From CAVXGU01 sp963761615 (GTDB lineage Bacteria > Acidobacteriota > Vicinamibacteria > Vicinamibacterales > CAVVIG01), in the NCBI GenBank assembly GCA_963761615.1, contig CAVXGU010000003.1, positions 1,178,001 to 1,242,000 on the forward strand: DNA of 64,000 bases, in the 5' to 3' direction. This document shows, in pieces, positions 49,971 through 58,156 of this stretch. Position 1 is the stretch's first letter, and each line of letters opens with the position of its first letter. The position numbers and the translations under genes were made by a program. A model generated the notes under the pieces. The model was given only the letters and a program-made list of their open reading frames with translations, made no database searches and had not been told where the DNA came from.

Positions 49971-50774
49971 CTACAGCTTGAGGTAGTCTCTCAGCCGCCG
50001 CGTCTGCGTGCGGCTCACCGGAATCTCCGTGGCTCGCTCGTCCTTCATCCTCAGGATGTAGTTCCGACTCACCCAAGGCACGATCTCCCTGATTTTGTTG
50101 ATGTTCACCAGATGCGACCGGTGCACGCGCCAGAAGACGGCCGGATCGAGCTGGGCCTGGAGCTCGTCGAGCGTGCGGTAACTGGACGTACCCGTCTGAT
50201 GGCTCGTGACGACGGTGACGGCCTCGTCGGCGAGCGAGGCGTAGATGATGTCGTCGGCCTGCACGAGCAGAAAGCGCTCGCCGACCCGGATGGCCAGGCG
50301 GTCGCGCCGGTTCTGCCGCTCGGCGACCAGGCGGACAATCTGCTCGATGCGCTCGGTCGTCATCACCTCGTCGCCGCCCTCGCCGGCGGCGGACGAGAGC
50401 TCGGCGCGCGGCGCGGCCAGCCGGCGCCGCACGCGCTCGACGGCGGTCTCGAGGCGGGCCGGGTCGACCGGCTTCAGCAGGTAGTCGACGGCGTTGACCT
50501 CGAAGGCCTCGATCGCGTGCTGGTCGAACGCCGTCACGAAGACAATCTGGGTGGCGGCGTGGCTCGCGAGGAGCCGGCGCGCGACCTCGAAGCCCGTGAG
50601 CCCCGGCATCTGGATGTCGAGGAACACGACGTCCGGCGCCAGCCGGGCGATCGCCGCGAGCGCCTCCGGTCCGTTGGCCGCGTGGCCGATGATGTCCACG
50701 CCCTCGACGCGCCCGAGCAGGTAGCCGAGCTCGTCGCGCGCCAGCTGCTCGTCGTCGACCAGGACCGCGCGCAT
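49971..50774 (-). CDS. LytTR-type response regulator
   Basis: A 267-residue two-component regulator. Receiver domain about 1-120: RAVLVDDEQLARDELGYLLG, phospho-acceptor Asp in VVFLDIQMPGLTG, and VDYLLKPVDPARL. LytTR DNA-binding domain about 160-265: RDRLAIRVGERFLLVQADDI, VFWRVHRSHLVNINKIREIV and PVSRTQTRRLRDYLKL. The start ATG 50774 follows the kinase gene within a few bases of that gene's expected stop. Target genes are not evident nearby. Confidence 0.95.
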   Translation of the reverse strand: MRAVLVDDEQLARDELGYLLGRVEGVDIIGHAANGPEALAAIARLAPDVVFLDIQMPGLTGFEVARRLLASHAATQIVFVTAFDQHAIEAFEVNAVDYLLKPVDPARLETAVERVRRRLAAPRAELSSAAGEGGDEVMTTERIEQIVRLVAERQNRRDRLAIRVGERFLLVQADDIIYASLADEAVTVVTSHQTGTSSYRTLDELQAQLDPAVFWRVHRSHLVNINKIREIVPWVSRNYILRMKDERATEIPVSRTQTRRLRDYLKL

Positions 50775-52084
50775 CCCCACCTCAGGCGGTCTCCCGTTCG
50801 GCGACGCGCCGGGATCTCGATGCTCGCGCAGGTGCCGCGGCCGAGCGTGCTCGTGAGGCGGAGCTGTCCCGTGGCGCCGTAGATGGTGCGCAGCCGCTCG
50901 TTCACGTTGCTCAGGCCGATGCCGAGGCCCCAGGCCGTCTCCAGGCGCTCCTCGGACATGCCCAGGCCGTCGTCGCGCACTTCGATCACGATGCGGCCGT
51001 CGCGCCGCACGCTGCTGATCGTGATGCGGCCGCCGCCGACCTTGCGCGCCAGGCCGTGCTTGATGGAGTTCTCGACGAGCGGCTGGAGGATCATGCTCGG
51101 AACGACCGCCGCGAGGGTCTCGGGGCCGATCTGCTTCTCGACTTTCAGCTGCGGGCCGAACCGCACGACCTCGATGTCGAGGTACTCGTCGATCGACTCG
51201 AGCTCCTCCCGCAGCGTGACGAAGTGATCCCGGGCGCGGAGCAGGCGGCGCAGCATGCCGGAGAGCTTCGTGATCAGCATGCGCGCGGTTTCCGGCTGCG
51301 TGCGGATGAGCGAGGAGATCGAGGTGAGCGTGTTGAACAGGAAGTGCGGGTTGATCTGGTTGGCGAGGGCCTCGATCCGCGCCGCGAGCAGCAGCTTCTC
51401 CTGCTCCTGCAGGCGGTGCTCGATGCGGGCGTTGTTCCAGATCTTGATCGGGGTCGCGACGCAGATCACCGTGGCGAGGATCACGACCAGGAGCAGCCAC
51501 GGCGAGGCGGTGGCGGACGGGTGGAGGTAGAAGAGGCGGTCGTGCGCCGCCCAGCGCGCGCCGAGGCCCTGGCGCAGCAGCTCGAGGCCCACGGGGGCGA
51601 GGACCAGCACCACCTGCCAGTCGACCTGGAGCGTGCGGATCATCTGCCAGACCCGGCGGGGCAGTCCGGTGAAGACGAAGGGCGAGAAGTGCCAGATCGA
51701 CTCCTTGGGGCACAGCTCCCGCAGGCCGCCGCCGGCGAAGCCGCAGCCGATCGCGAAGGGCAGGGCGATCCACTCGCCGGAGAAGAGCGGCGGCAGCCCC
51801 ACCATGGCCCCGACCGTGGCGCCCGCGTACGGCCCCGCGATCAGGCCGGCCACGAAGGCGCCCTCGAGCGTCAGGTCGGCGGCGTCGTAGTGGAGGAGGA
51901 GGCGGGCGACCACCCCGGCCGTCAGCGGCACGCCGACGCCGAGGGCGAATATCAGCCGATCGTGCCAGTTTCGCCGTTCGAAGATGAGGATGTGGCGGAA
52001 GCGCCGGTAGCGCACGAGCATGGTCGCCAGCGCGGCCATGACGGCCAGCTTCACGACCAGGGTCGTGAGCAGAACCTGCTCCAT
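50534..52084 (-). CDS. LytS-type sensor histidine kinase (3' end frame-shifted)
   Basis: An inner-membrane kinase with 5TM-LYT-type membrane helices (residues about 5-220, including AGPYAGATVGAMVGLPPLFS), a His_kinase domain with NQINPHFLFNTLTSISSLIR (phospho-His) and an HATPase with VENSIKHGLARKVGGG and VRDDGLGMS. It pairs with the LytTR regulator downstream. As given, the frame runs through the regulator's start and ends at 50534. Shifting frame near 50803 gives VAERETA and a stop at 50784-50782, just before the regulator ATG. That is the natural end (50782-52084), so a one-base indel is likely. Confidence 0.9.
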   Translation of the reverse strand: MEQVLLTTLVVKLAVMAALATMLVRYRRFRHILIFERRNWHDRLIFALGVGVPLTAGVVARLLLHYDAADLTLEGAFVAGLIAGPYAGATVGAMVGLPPLFSGEWIALPFAIGCGFAGGGLRELCPKESIWHFSPFVFTGLPRRVWQMIRTLQVDWQVVLVLAPVGLELLRQGLGARWAAHDRLFYLHPSATASPWLLLVVILATVICVATPIKIWNNARIEHRLQEQEKLLLAARIEALANQINPHFLFNTLTSISSLIRTQPETARMLITKLSGMLRRLLRARDHFVTLREELESIDEYLDIEVVRFGPQLKVEKQIGPETLAAVVPSMILQPLVENSIKHGLARKVGGGRITISSVRRDGRIVIEVRDDGLGMSEERLETAWGLGIGLSNVNERLRTIYGATGQLRLTSTLGRGTCASIEIPARRRTGDRLRWGCARSWSTTSSWRATSSATCSGASRAWTSSATRPTDRRRSRRSPGWRRTSCSSTSRCRGSRASRSRAGSSRATPPPRLSS

Positions 52085-52123
52085 GATTTACACCGATCTT
52101 AGCGGCCGGGTAAACTGAGGGCA

Positions 52124-52608
52124 ATGGCTGTCCTGCGTCCCCTCCTCGTCGGCTTCGCGACCACCCTGAAGCACCTCTTCAAGAAACCGATCACGGTCAA
52201 CTACCCGGACGAGAAGATCCCGGTGTTCCCGAAGTACCGGGGCAAGCAGGTGCTGATGCGGGACGAGAACGGTCTCGAGAAGTGCGTGGCGTGCGGCCTC
52301 TGCTCGGTCGCGTGTCCGGCCGACGCGATCTACCTCGAGGCCGCCGAGAACGACGGCACGGTCCAGGCGGGGCCGCGCTACGCCTCCATCTACCAGATCC
52401 ACAAGACCCGGTGCATCTTCTGCGGATATTGCGAGGAGGCGTGCCCGGTCGGGGCGATCTTCATGGGCAAGGACTACGAGCTGGCCGTGTACACCAAGGA
52501 CGACTTCGTCTGGGACAAGGCGGATCTCCTCGTGCCGCCATCCGGCGCCCCCCACGTCGGCGGCGGGCCCGGCCTGATCGGGCGAGCGTCGATCCGCCTC
52601 CGTCATGA
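52124..52608 (+). CDS. nuoI: NADH-quinone oxidoreductase subunit I-like ferredoxin protein
   Basis: A peripheral complex I subunit with two [4Fe-4S] clusters: CVACGLCSVACPADAIYLEA and CIFCGYCEEACPVGAIFMGK, plus the amphipathic N-terminus LLVGFATTLKHLFKKPITVN and PVFPKYRGKQVLMRDENGLE. About 150 residues are clearly NuoI. After VPPSGAP the frame loses family character and stays open to 52969 inside the next gene. A shift near 52570 reaches a TGA at 52606-52608 overlapping the next ATG, which is the probable true end. No other nuo gene is nearby. Confidence 0.9.
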
Positions 52609-53296
52609 TCATCGGCGCGCTCGGCGACATCCACGGTGCCTTCGACGGTCGTCCAGGCGATCATGCGCCGCCACCCGCACGTGCCGCTGTGGGTGCAGGT
52701 GGGCGACGTCGCGGCGAACGACGGGTCGTACTTCGCGCCCGTCGCCCCGCTCTACTGGATCAAGGGCAACAACGAGGACTTCGACGTGGTGGCCCGCGCC
52801 ATCGCCGGGCATCCGCCGGCGCCCACGCTGCACTACCTGCCCAACGGCGGGCCCTACGCCGTCGGGCCGTGGCAGGTCGCCGCGCTCGGCGGCACGTTCG
52901 CGCCGAACTGGTACCATACGAAGGCCGCCGCCCTCCCGCCGGCCCGCCGCGCCGGGTCGACCGGACTGAAGCTCGGGAAGAGCCGCGACGACAAGCGCCG
53001 CCACTTCGTCGTCGACGAGGTGCAAGTGTGCCGGGGCCTCGCGGGCATCGACGTGTTCCTGACCCACGAGGCGCCGCGGCCGTTCCATCCGGCGGGCAAG
53101 CGGATCGACGCGGGGAAGACGGCCATCAACACCGTGCTGGCGGCGATGCAGCCCGCGGCTGCACCTGTTCGGACATCACCACGAGTTCACCGACTCGATC
53201 CGGCAGGGCGTGCGGTCGATCGGGCTCGACGCCGTGGACCGCTCGTACGTCCTGGTCGACGCCGACACGATGCGGTGCGAGAGACACGACACGTGA
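52605..53296 (+). pseudogene. Metallophosphoesterase, broken by two frameshifts
   Basis: Read piecewise this is one calcineurin-like phosphoesterase of about 230 residues. MIIGALGDIHGAFD from ATG 52605, a frame change near 52645, then VPLWVQVGDVAANDGSYFAP, IKGNNEDFDVV, AALGGTFAPNWYH and DVFLTHEAPRPFHPAGK, an extra base in a C-run near 53153, and finally LHLFGHHHEFTDSIRQGVRS to TGA 53294-53296. All metal-binding blocks (GDIH, GD, GNNE, H, GHHH) are present across the three frames. This suggests a recent break or sequence errors rather than old decay. Confidence 0.75.
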
Positions 53297-53354
53297 AGGC
53301 GCGCGCGGGGCGCTGAGGACCGAAGGAACCTGGGACGAAGGAGCTGAGGAACGC

Positions 53355-53957
53355 GTGCAGGACTTTCTCGAAGCGCTCGGATCGCGCGTGCTGGTCTGCG
53401 ACGGGGCGATGGGCACGATGCTCTACGCGCGGGGCGTGTTCATCAACAAGAGCTTCGATGCGCTCAACCTGACGCGGCCGGATCTGGTGGCCGCCATCCA
53501 TCGCGAATACGTCGAGGCGGGCGCGGACATTCTCGAGACGAACACGTTCGGCGCCAACCGGATCAAGCTCGGGTCGTTCGGGTTGGCCGACCGGCTCGTC
53601 GAGATCAACCGGCGTGGCGTCGAGATCGCGCGCGAGGCGGCCGCCGGCCGTGCCTACGTCGCCGGCTCGATCGGCCCGCTCGGCATCCGGATCGAGCCCT
53701 GGGGCAAGACCGGCGTGGACGAGGCGCGCGGGTACTTCCGCGAGCAGGCCCGGGCGCTGCTGGACGCGGGCGTCGACCTCATCGTGCTCGAGACCTTCCG
53801 CGACCTGAACGAGATCGGCGCGGCGCTCGATGCGGTCCGTGAGCTGTCGGACCTGCCGGTGATCGCGCAGATGACCACCGAGGAGGACGGCAACTCGCTC
53901 GACGGCACGCCCCCGAGCGGTTCGCCCCCGAGCTCGAGCGGCGCGGCGCGACCGTGA
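53355..53957 (+). CDS. Homocysteine S-methyltransferase/MTHFR fusion, N-terminal part (frameshifted)
   Basis: The first 200 codons (GTG 53355) of a bifunctional methionine-synthesis enzyme. VLVCDGAMGTMLYARGVFIN, LNLTRPDLVAAIHREYVEAG, ADILETNTFGANRIKL and GSIGPLGIRIEPWGKT are the homocysteine-binding/BHMT-like domain. The frame stops at 53957 because a C-run near 53905-53915 lacks one base. In the shifted frame the text continues ERFAPELERRGATVIGVNC into the next entry. Together, 53355-55207 form one gene. Confidence 0.85.
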   Translation: MQDFLEALGSRVLVCDGAMGTMLYARGVFINKSFDALNLTRPDLVAAIHREYVEAGADILETNTFGANRIKLGSFGLADRLVEINRRGVEIAREAAAGRAYVAGSIGPLGIRIEPWGKTGVDEARGYFREQARALLDAGVDLIVLETFRDLNEIGAALDAVRELSDLPVIAQMTTEEDGNSLDGTPPSGSPPSSSGAARP

Positions 53958-55207
53958 TCGGCGTCAACTGCGCGGTCGGTCCCGCGCCGATGCTCGACAC
54001 GATCGAGCGTCTCGAGGCGGCGACGACGCGCCGGCTGTCGGCCCAGCCCAACGCCGGGCGGCCGCGCGACGTCGAGGGCCGGAACCTCTACCTCTGCTCG
54101 CCCGAGTACATGGCGTCCTACGCGCGCCGCTTCATCCTGCACCACGTCGGGATCGTGGGCGGCTGTTGCGGCACGACGCCCGAACACATCCGCCAGATCG
54201 CCCGCGCCGTGCGATCGGCGGGGAAGCCGGCCGCCGTCCCGGCGCGCGCCGTGCCCCCGGCGGCCCCGCCGCCGGGGGCGCCGCCCACGACCGCCGCCGA
54301 GCGTCCCGTGCCGCGCGAGCGCAAGTCGACGATGGCCGACGCCCTCGCGCACGATCGCTTCGTCGTGGTCGTAGAGCTGTTGCCGCCGCGCGGCTTCGAC
54401 GCGTCGATTGCCGTCGACCGGGCCCGGACGCTGAAGGGCCGCGGCGTGGACGTGGTCGGCGTCCCGGACGGCCAGCGCGCCGGGGCGCGGCTGAGCGCGC
54501 TGTCGCTCGCGGTGCTGGTCGAGGAGCGCGCGGGCATCGAGACGCTGTTGCACTACGCGTGCCGCGACCGCAACCTGCTCGGCATCCAGTCCGACCTGCT
54601 GGGCGCGCACGCGATGGGACTCCGCAACCTGATGCTCGTCACCGGCGATCCGGGGCGCGTGGGCGACTACCCGGACGCGACCGCCGTGTTCGACGTCGAT
54701 TCGATCGGTCTGACCAACGTCGTGGCGCGGCTGAACGCCGGCTACGACATCGGCGGACAGCCGATCGGCGCGCCGACGGCGTTCCACATCGGCGTGTCGG
54801 TCAACCCGACCGCGCCGAACCTGGACGAGGAGCTGCGGCGGTTCGAATACAAGGTGGAGGCGGGGGCGGAGTTCGTCGTCACGCGGCCGGTCTTCGACGT
54901 GAAGGCGTTCGATCCGTTTCTCGCCAGGATTCAGGCGTCGGGCCTGCCGGTGATTGCCGGCGTCCTGCCGTTCGACAGCGCGCGCACGGCGGACTTCATG
55001 GCCAACGAGCTGCCGGGGGTGCGCGTGCCGGATCCGCTGCTCGCGCGGATGCGCGGCGCGGCGGGCCTGGAGGCGGCGGCGGCCGAAGGGGTGGTGATCG
55101 CGCGCGAGATTGCCTACGAGCTCAGGGGGAAGGTCCAGGGCCTCCAGGTCTCGACTCCGTCGGGGCAAATCGACGCCGCGCTGGATGTCGTCGATGGACT
55201 TCGCTGA
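53954..55207 (+). CDS. Homocysteine S-methyltransferase/MTHFR fusion, C-terminal part
   Basis: Continuation of the same gene in the next frame. It begins inside the methyltransferase domain (GVNCAVGPAPMLDTIERLEA; Zn ligands GIVGGCCGTTPEHIRQI). After an Ala/Pro linker it enters a methylenetetrahydrofolate reductase domain: RFVVVVELLPPRGFDASIAV, LLHYACRDRNLLGIQSDLLG, GLRNLMLVTGDPGRVGDYPD, NPTAPNLDEELRRFEYKVEA and EFVVTRPVFDVKAF. The fusion makes methionine using methyl groups from methylene-THF. The first start codon here (53954) is not the real start of translation. Confidence 0.85.
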   Translation: MIGVNCAVGPAPMLDTIERLEAATTRRLSAQPNAGRPRDVEGRNLYLCSPEYMASYARRFILHHVGIVGGCCGTTPEHIRQIARAVRSAGKPAAVPARAVPPAAPPPGAPPTTAAERPVPRERKSTMADALAHDRFVVVVELLPPRGFDASIAVDRARTLKGRGVDVVGVPDGQRAGARLSALSLAVLVEERAGIETLLHYACRDRNLLGIQSDLLGAHAMGLRNLMLVTGDPGRVGDYPDATAVFDVDSIGLTNVVARLNAGYDIGGQPIGAPTAFHIGVSVNPTAPNLDEELRRFEYKVEAGAEFVVTRPVFDVKAFDPFLARIQASGLPVIAGVLPFDSARTADFMANELPGVRVPDPLLARMRGAAGLEAAAAEGVVIAREIAYELRGKVQGLQVSTPSGQIDAALDVVDGLR

Positions 55208-55256
55208 GCGCACGATGTATAGTCGCGGAGCCGTGGACTGACGCGGCCGAGGCGTT

Positions 55257-55958
55257 ATGGCCCTGTTCGATCTGCACGAATCACCCGATCGCGAGAAGTT
55301 CGTCGGCGGCGACGCCGCCAGCCGTGCGCTGTCGGTCACGGCCGTCGAAACCGACTTCGTCACACGCGTGTACGAGAACATCGCGTGGGTCTACGACCTG
55401 ACGTTCGGGCCGACGCTCCACCGGGGGCGCCTCCAGGCGATCGAGCGCATGGGCATCGCCACGGGCGACCGCGTGCTCGAGGTGGGCGTGGGCACCGGCA
55501 TCAACGCCACGCTGTACCCGCGCGACTGCACCGTCACCGGCATCGATCTGTCCGAGTCGATGCTGGAGAAGGCGCGTGACCGGATCGCGCGCAAGGGCAT
55601 CACCAACGTTCAACTCCTCGAGATGGACGCCGCCGACCTCCGGTTTCCCGACAACACCTTCGACATCGTCTACGCGCCGTACGTCATCAGCGTCGTGCCG
55701 GATCCGGTCGCCGTGGCGCGCGAGATGCGCCGCGTCTGCAAGCCCGGCGGGCGCTACGTCATCCTGAACCACTTCCGCAGCAGCAACCCGTGGTTCGCCC
55801 GGTTCGATCGGGCGATGTCCCCCTTCACGGTGCACATCGGCTTCAAGGCCGATCTCGATCTCCCGGGTTTCATCGAGCAGGCCGACCTGCGCCCGGTGTC
55901 GATCGAGAAGGTGAACCTGATGAAGATGTGGTCGCTGGTGACCTGCCGGAAGGACTAG
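55257..55958 (+). CDS. Phospholipid N-methyltransferase-like SAM enzyme
   Basis: A 233-residue class I methyltransferase. SAM motif I is RVLEVGVGTGINATLYPRDC, then TGIDLSESMLEKARDRIARK and FDIVYAPYVISVVPDPVAVA. The start (VTRVYENIAWVYDLTFGPTL) and FVTRVY...DLTFGP pattern resemble bacterial PmtA phosphatidylethanolamine N-methyltransferases that make phosphatidylcholine. Quinone-type methyltransferases are an alternative. It overlaps the convergent glycosyltransferase gene by four bases. Confidence 0.82.
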   Translation: MALFDLHESPDREKFVGGDAASRALSVTAVETDFVTRVYENIAWVYDLTFGPTLHRGRLQAIERMGIATGDRVLEVGVGTGINATLYPRDCTVTGIDLSESMLEKARDRIARKGITNVQLLEMDAADLRFPDNTFDIVYAPYVISVVPDPVAVAREMRRVCKPGGRYVILNHFRSSNPWFARFDRAMSPFTVHIGFKADLDLPGFIEQADLRPVSIEKVNLMKMWSLVTCRKD

Positions 55959-57064
55959 TCTCCGCACATCCCGAGAATAACGTCGGCCGCGACCGCGCTT
56001 CCGTCGATCGGGAGACGCGCGGGCGGCCCGGGCTGCGCGCGCAGCGCCTCGACCGCCTCGGTCCAGCGGCCGCCGAGCGCGTCCGGCTGGGGCAGGAAGC
56101 GCACCTTGAGATAGCGCGGCATCTCGGCGACGAAGACCTCCTGCTCGCGGAACGGCCCGCGGGAGGTGTAGAGCAGCGGCGTCCGGTTCGCGATGCACGT
56201 CGACACGATGCCGTACCCCGGTTTGGACAGCACCACGTCGGCCGCGGCGACGACGTCCTCGTAGCTGACGCCCCGCGCGTAGAGTCCGGCGGGATCCATC
56301 AGGATCAGATTGGGCGCCGGCGCGACCCCGGCGCCGTCGCGCGCCGTCGCCACGACCCAGAGCCGCCGGTCGCGCGTCGCCTCGTCGTAGGCCAGCGGGG
56401 CGCCGTAGCCGCCGAACGAGGCCAGCACCACCGGGCAATCGTCCGCGATGCCCAGCACGCGGCGCGTGTCCGCCGGATCGCGCGCGCCGCGGTGCGCGAC
56501 CAGCGGGATGTCCCGCACGACGCCGGCCATCGGTGCGAATCCCCCGTGGAAGGGCAGGCGGAGCGCAACCGCCGCGGAGCGGTACGCGGCGCGAATCGTC
56601 GGGAGGACGCCGGGTGCCCCCCGCGCGAATGCGGGGTAGTCCTCGTAGATCCAGTCCCACGTGAAGTTCCCGAAGGCCACCGACGGGACCCCGGCGCGGC
56701 GCGCGGCCGCGAAGGCGAGGGGCGGGATATCCCCGACGACGACCGCCGCGGCCTGGGCGCGAATCCATTCCGCCTCGCGCGCGGCCCGCTCCTCGAAGGC
56801 GCCGTAGAAGGCGGCGGCGCGCCGGATGGTGGCGTTCTCGTCGTGGTGCAGACTGTCGATCTGGACCAGACCGACGTCGGCGTCGCATGCCTGGACTTCG
56901 ATCCCCGGCCGGCAGCTCACGTCGAAGAGCCATCGCGGCGCCTCGGTCCGGACCGCGAGCCGCAGGTCCCGACGTCGTGCGCGGAGCTCGTTCAGGACCT
57001 CGATGCTGCGGGAGGCGTGCCCCAGCCCGTGCCCGGAGATGTACCAGACGATGGTGGCGGTCAG
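55955..57064 (-). CDS. Glycosyltransferase (GT1/MurG-like, GHGxGH motif), start uncertain
   Basis: A 350-370-residue glycosyltransferase. The N-terminal acceptor motif IVWYISGHGLGHASRSIEVL is encoded at about 57054-56995, upstream of the first ordinary start (GTG 56920). Later parts are VVVGDIPPLAFAAARRAGVP, FGNFTWDWIYEDYPAFARGA, VVLASFGGYGAP and a donor-site region VVLSKPGYGIVSTCIANRTP. No ATG, GTG or TTG precedes the motif in frame before a stop; CTG 57064 is the only candidate, so either a CTG start or an indel must be assumed. It probably glycosylates a lipid. Confidence 0.75.
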   Translation of the reverse strand: MTATIVWYISGHGLGHASRSIEVLNELRARRRDLRLAVRTEAPRWLFDVSCRPGIEVQACDADVGLVQIDSLHHDENATIRRAAAFYGAFEERAAREAEWIRAQAAAVVVGDIPPLAFAAARRAGVPSVAFGNFTWDWIYEDYPAFARGAPGVLPTIRAAYRSAAVALRLPFHGGFAPMAGVVRDIPLVAHRGARDPADTRRVLGIADDCPVVLASFGGYGAPLAYDEATRDRRLWVVATARDGAGVAPAPNLILMDPAGLYARGVSYEDVVAAADVVLSKPGYGIVSTCIANRTPLLYTSRGPFREQEVFVAEMPRYLKVRFLPQPDALGGRWTEAVEALRAQPGPPARLPIDGSAVAADVILGMCGD

Positions 57065-57145
57065 CGGCGGCGCTCCCGTTCCGACGACCCGGGACCACGT
57101 GGATGGCGTGGAGCCGGCGTCGCCTCCTCATAGTATGATTCGCCC

Positions 57146-57442
57146 ATGGCGCTCGACGAGCGTGACTTCTTCAACAGCCGCAGCGAAACGCGGTCCGACA
57201 AGCTGACCTGTCCGCGCTGCAAACGCGCGAACGACTACCAGATGCGGTGGATGGTCTGTCGAAAGAAGGATCGCCTGCCGCCCGGCGCCGACGAGCGCGA
57301 CCGCGCGAAGTTCGGCAAGCTGCGCGACTACATGATCCGCGTCGACGACGCGGTGACGTGCAAGACGTGCGGCAAGCGCTTCGACATCCCGTCCCAGCAC
57401 TCGATGGTGTTCCTGCAGCCATCCGAGTCCTCCCAGCCCTGA
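57146..57442 (+). CDS. Small zinc-ribbon protein
   Basis: A 98-residue protein with two cysteine pairs, CPRCKR near residue 22 and CKTCGKRFD near residue 72, separated by a basic linker (MRWMVCRKKDRLPPGADERD). This is a split zinc ribbon. No catalytic domain is seen; a nucleic-acid or protein-binding role is likely. It is divergent from the glycosyltransferase and convergent with the methyltransferase-like membrane gene. Confidence 0.7.
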   Translation: MALDERDFFNSRSETRSDKLTCPRCKRANDYQMRWMVCRKKDRLPPGADERDRAKFGKLRDYMIRVDDAVTCKTCGKRFDIPSQHSMVFLQPSESSQP

Positions 57443-57452
57443 GGGCGGTGCG

Positions 57453-58127
57453 TCAGTAGATGAACGGCAGCACGCGCCAGCGGACGCGGCGCTTGTAGTC
57501 CGCGTACGCCGGGCCGAAGGCCTCGCCGAGCGAGCGCTCCTCGAAGGGAATCGCGACGAACAGGTAGACGGCCGCGATCGCCGAGAAGACCAGCCGGTCC
57601 CCGGTCAGGTGCGCCGTGCCGAAGGTCGCCAGCAGCCATCCCAGGTAGATCGGATGGCGGATCCACCCGTACGGACCGGTGACGTCCGGGGCGTCGATCC
57701 CGCGCGCTGGACGAATGCCGGCGAGCTCGAGCGGATCGATGACCGCGACGGCGCGCGCCACGAGCAGGACGCCCGCCAGTTGGACGCCCGCGTGGGCAAC
57801 GGCCTGCCACCCGGTGGCGTCATACAGATCGCCGCCGATGCCGCGCCAGAGCAGACAGACGAGGATGAGCAGCAGGCTGGCGGTCCAGACGTACACGGAT
57901 CGCAGCAGCGGCGGCGGCAGCACGCGCGCCATCGCCGCCTTTGCGCCGGTGCGGGCGAAGAGGCTGTGGTGCAGGGCGAAGACGCTGAATAGCACGACGT
58001 CGAAGACGACGGGCGAGGGGCCGACGAACGGGCGGCTGACCTCGAGGCCGACGACGTACCACCACGCGCAGACGCCCAGCGCCGCGACGAAGACGCCGCC
58101 GCCGAGCCACTGGAAGAGCTTGAGCAT
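57453..58127 (-). CDS. NnrU/ICMT-like membrane methyltransferase
   Basis: A 224-residue polytopic protein with about six helices. The conserved C-terminal part is DVTGPYGWIRHPIYLGWLLA, FEERSLGEAFGPAYADYKRR and VRWRVLPFIY, typical of the isoprenylcysteine carboxyl methyltransferase/PEMT/NnrU superfamily. The RHPxY and EE motifs bind SAM. It is divergent from the ketosynthase gene (29 bases), and a second ICMT-like enzyme lies at 60558-61079. Confidence 0.8.
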   Translation of the reverse strand: MLKLFQWLGGGVFVAALGVCAWWYVVGLEVSRPFVGPSPVVFDVVLFSVFALHHSLFARTGAKAAMARVLPPPLLRSVYVWTASLLLILVCLLWRGIGGDLYDATGWQAVAHAGVQLAGVLLVARAVAVIDPLELAGIRPARGIDAPDVTGPYGWIRHPIYLGWLLATFGTAHLTGDRLVFSAIAAVYLFVAIPFEERSLGEAFGPAYADYKRRVRWRVLPFIY

Positions 58128-58156
58128 CGCTCGTTCAATAGTAGTAGCGTTGCCGT

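Noticed and set aside
50534..50781. C-terminal 83-codon extension of the LytS-like kinase
   Set aside because: Ser/Arg-rich shadow of the LytTR gene; attributed to a frameshift that removed the natural stop, not to a real domain.
52609..52969. C-terminal extension of NuoI in the uncorrected frame
   Set aside because: Arg/Ser-rich frame inside the metallophosphoesterase gene, without ferredoxin-like features.
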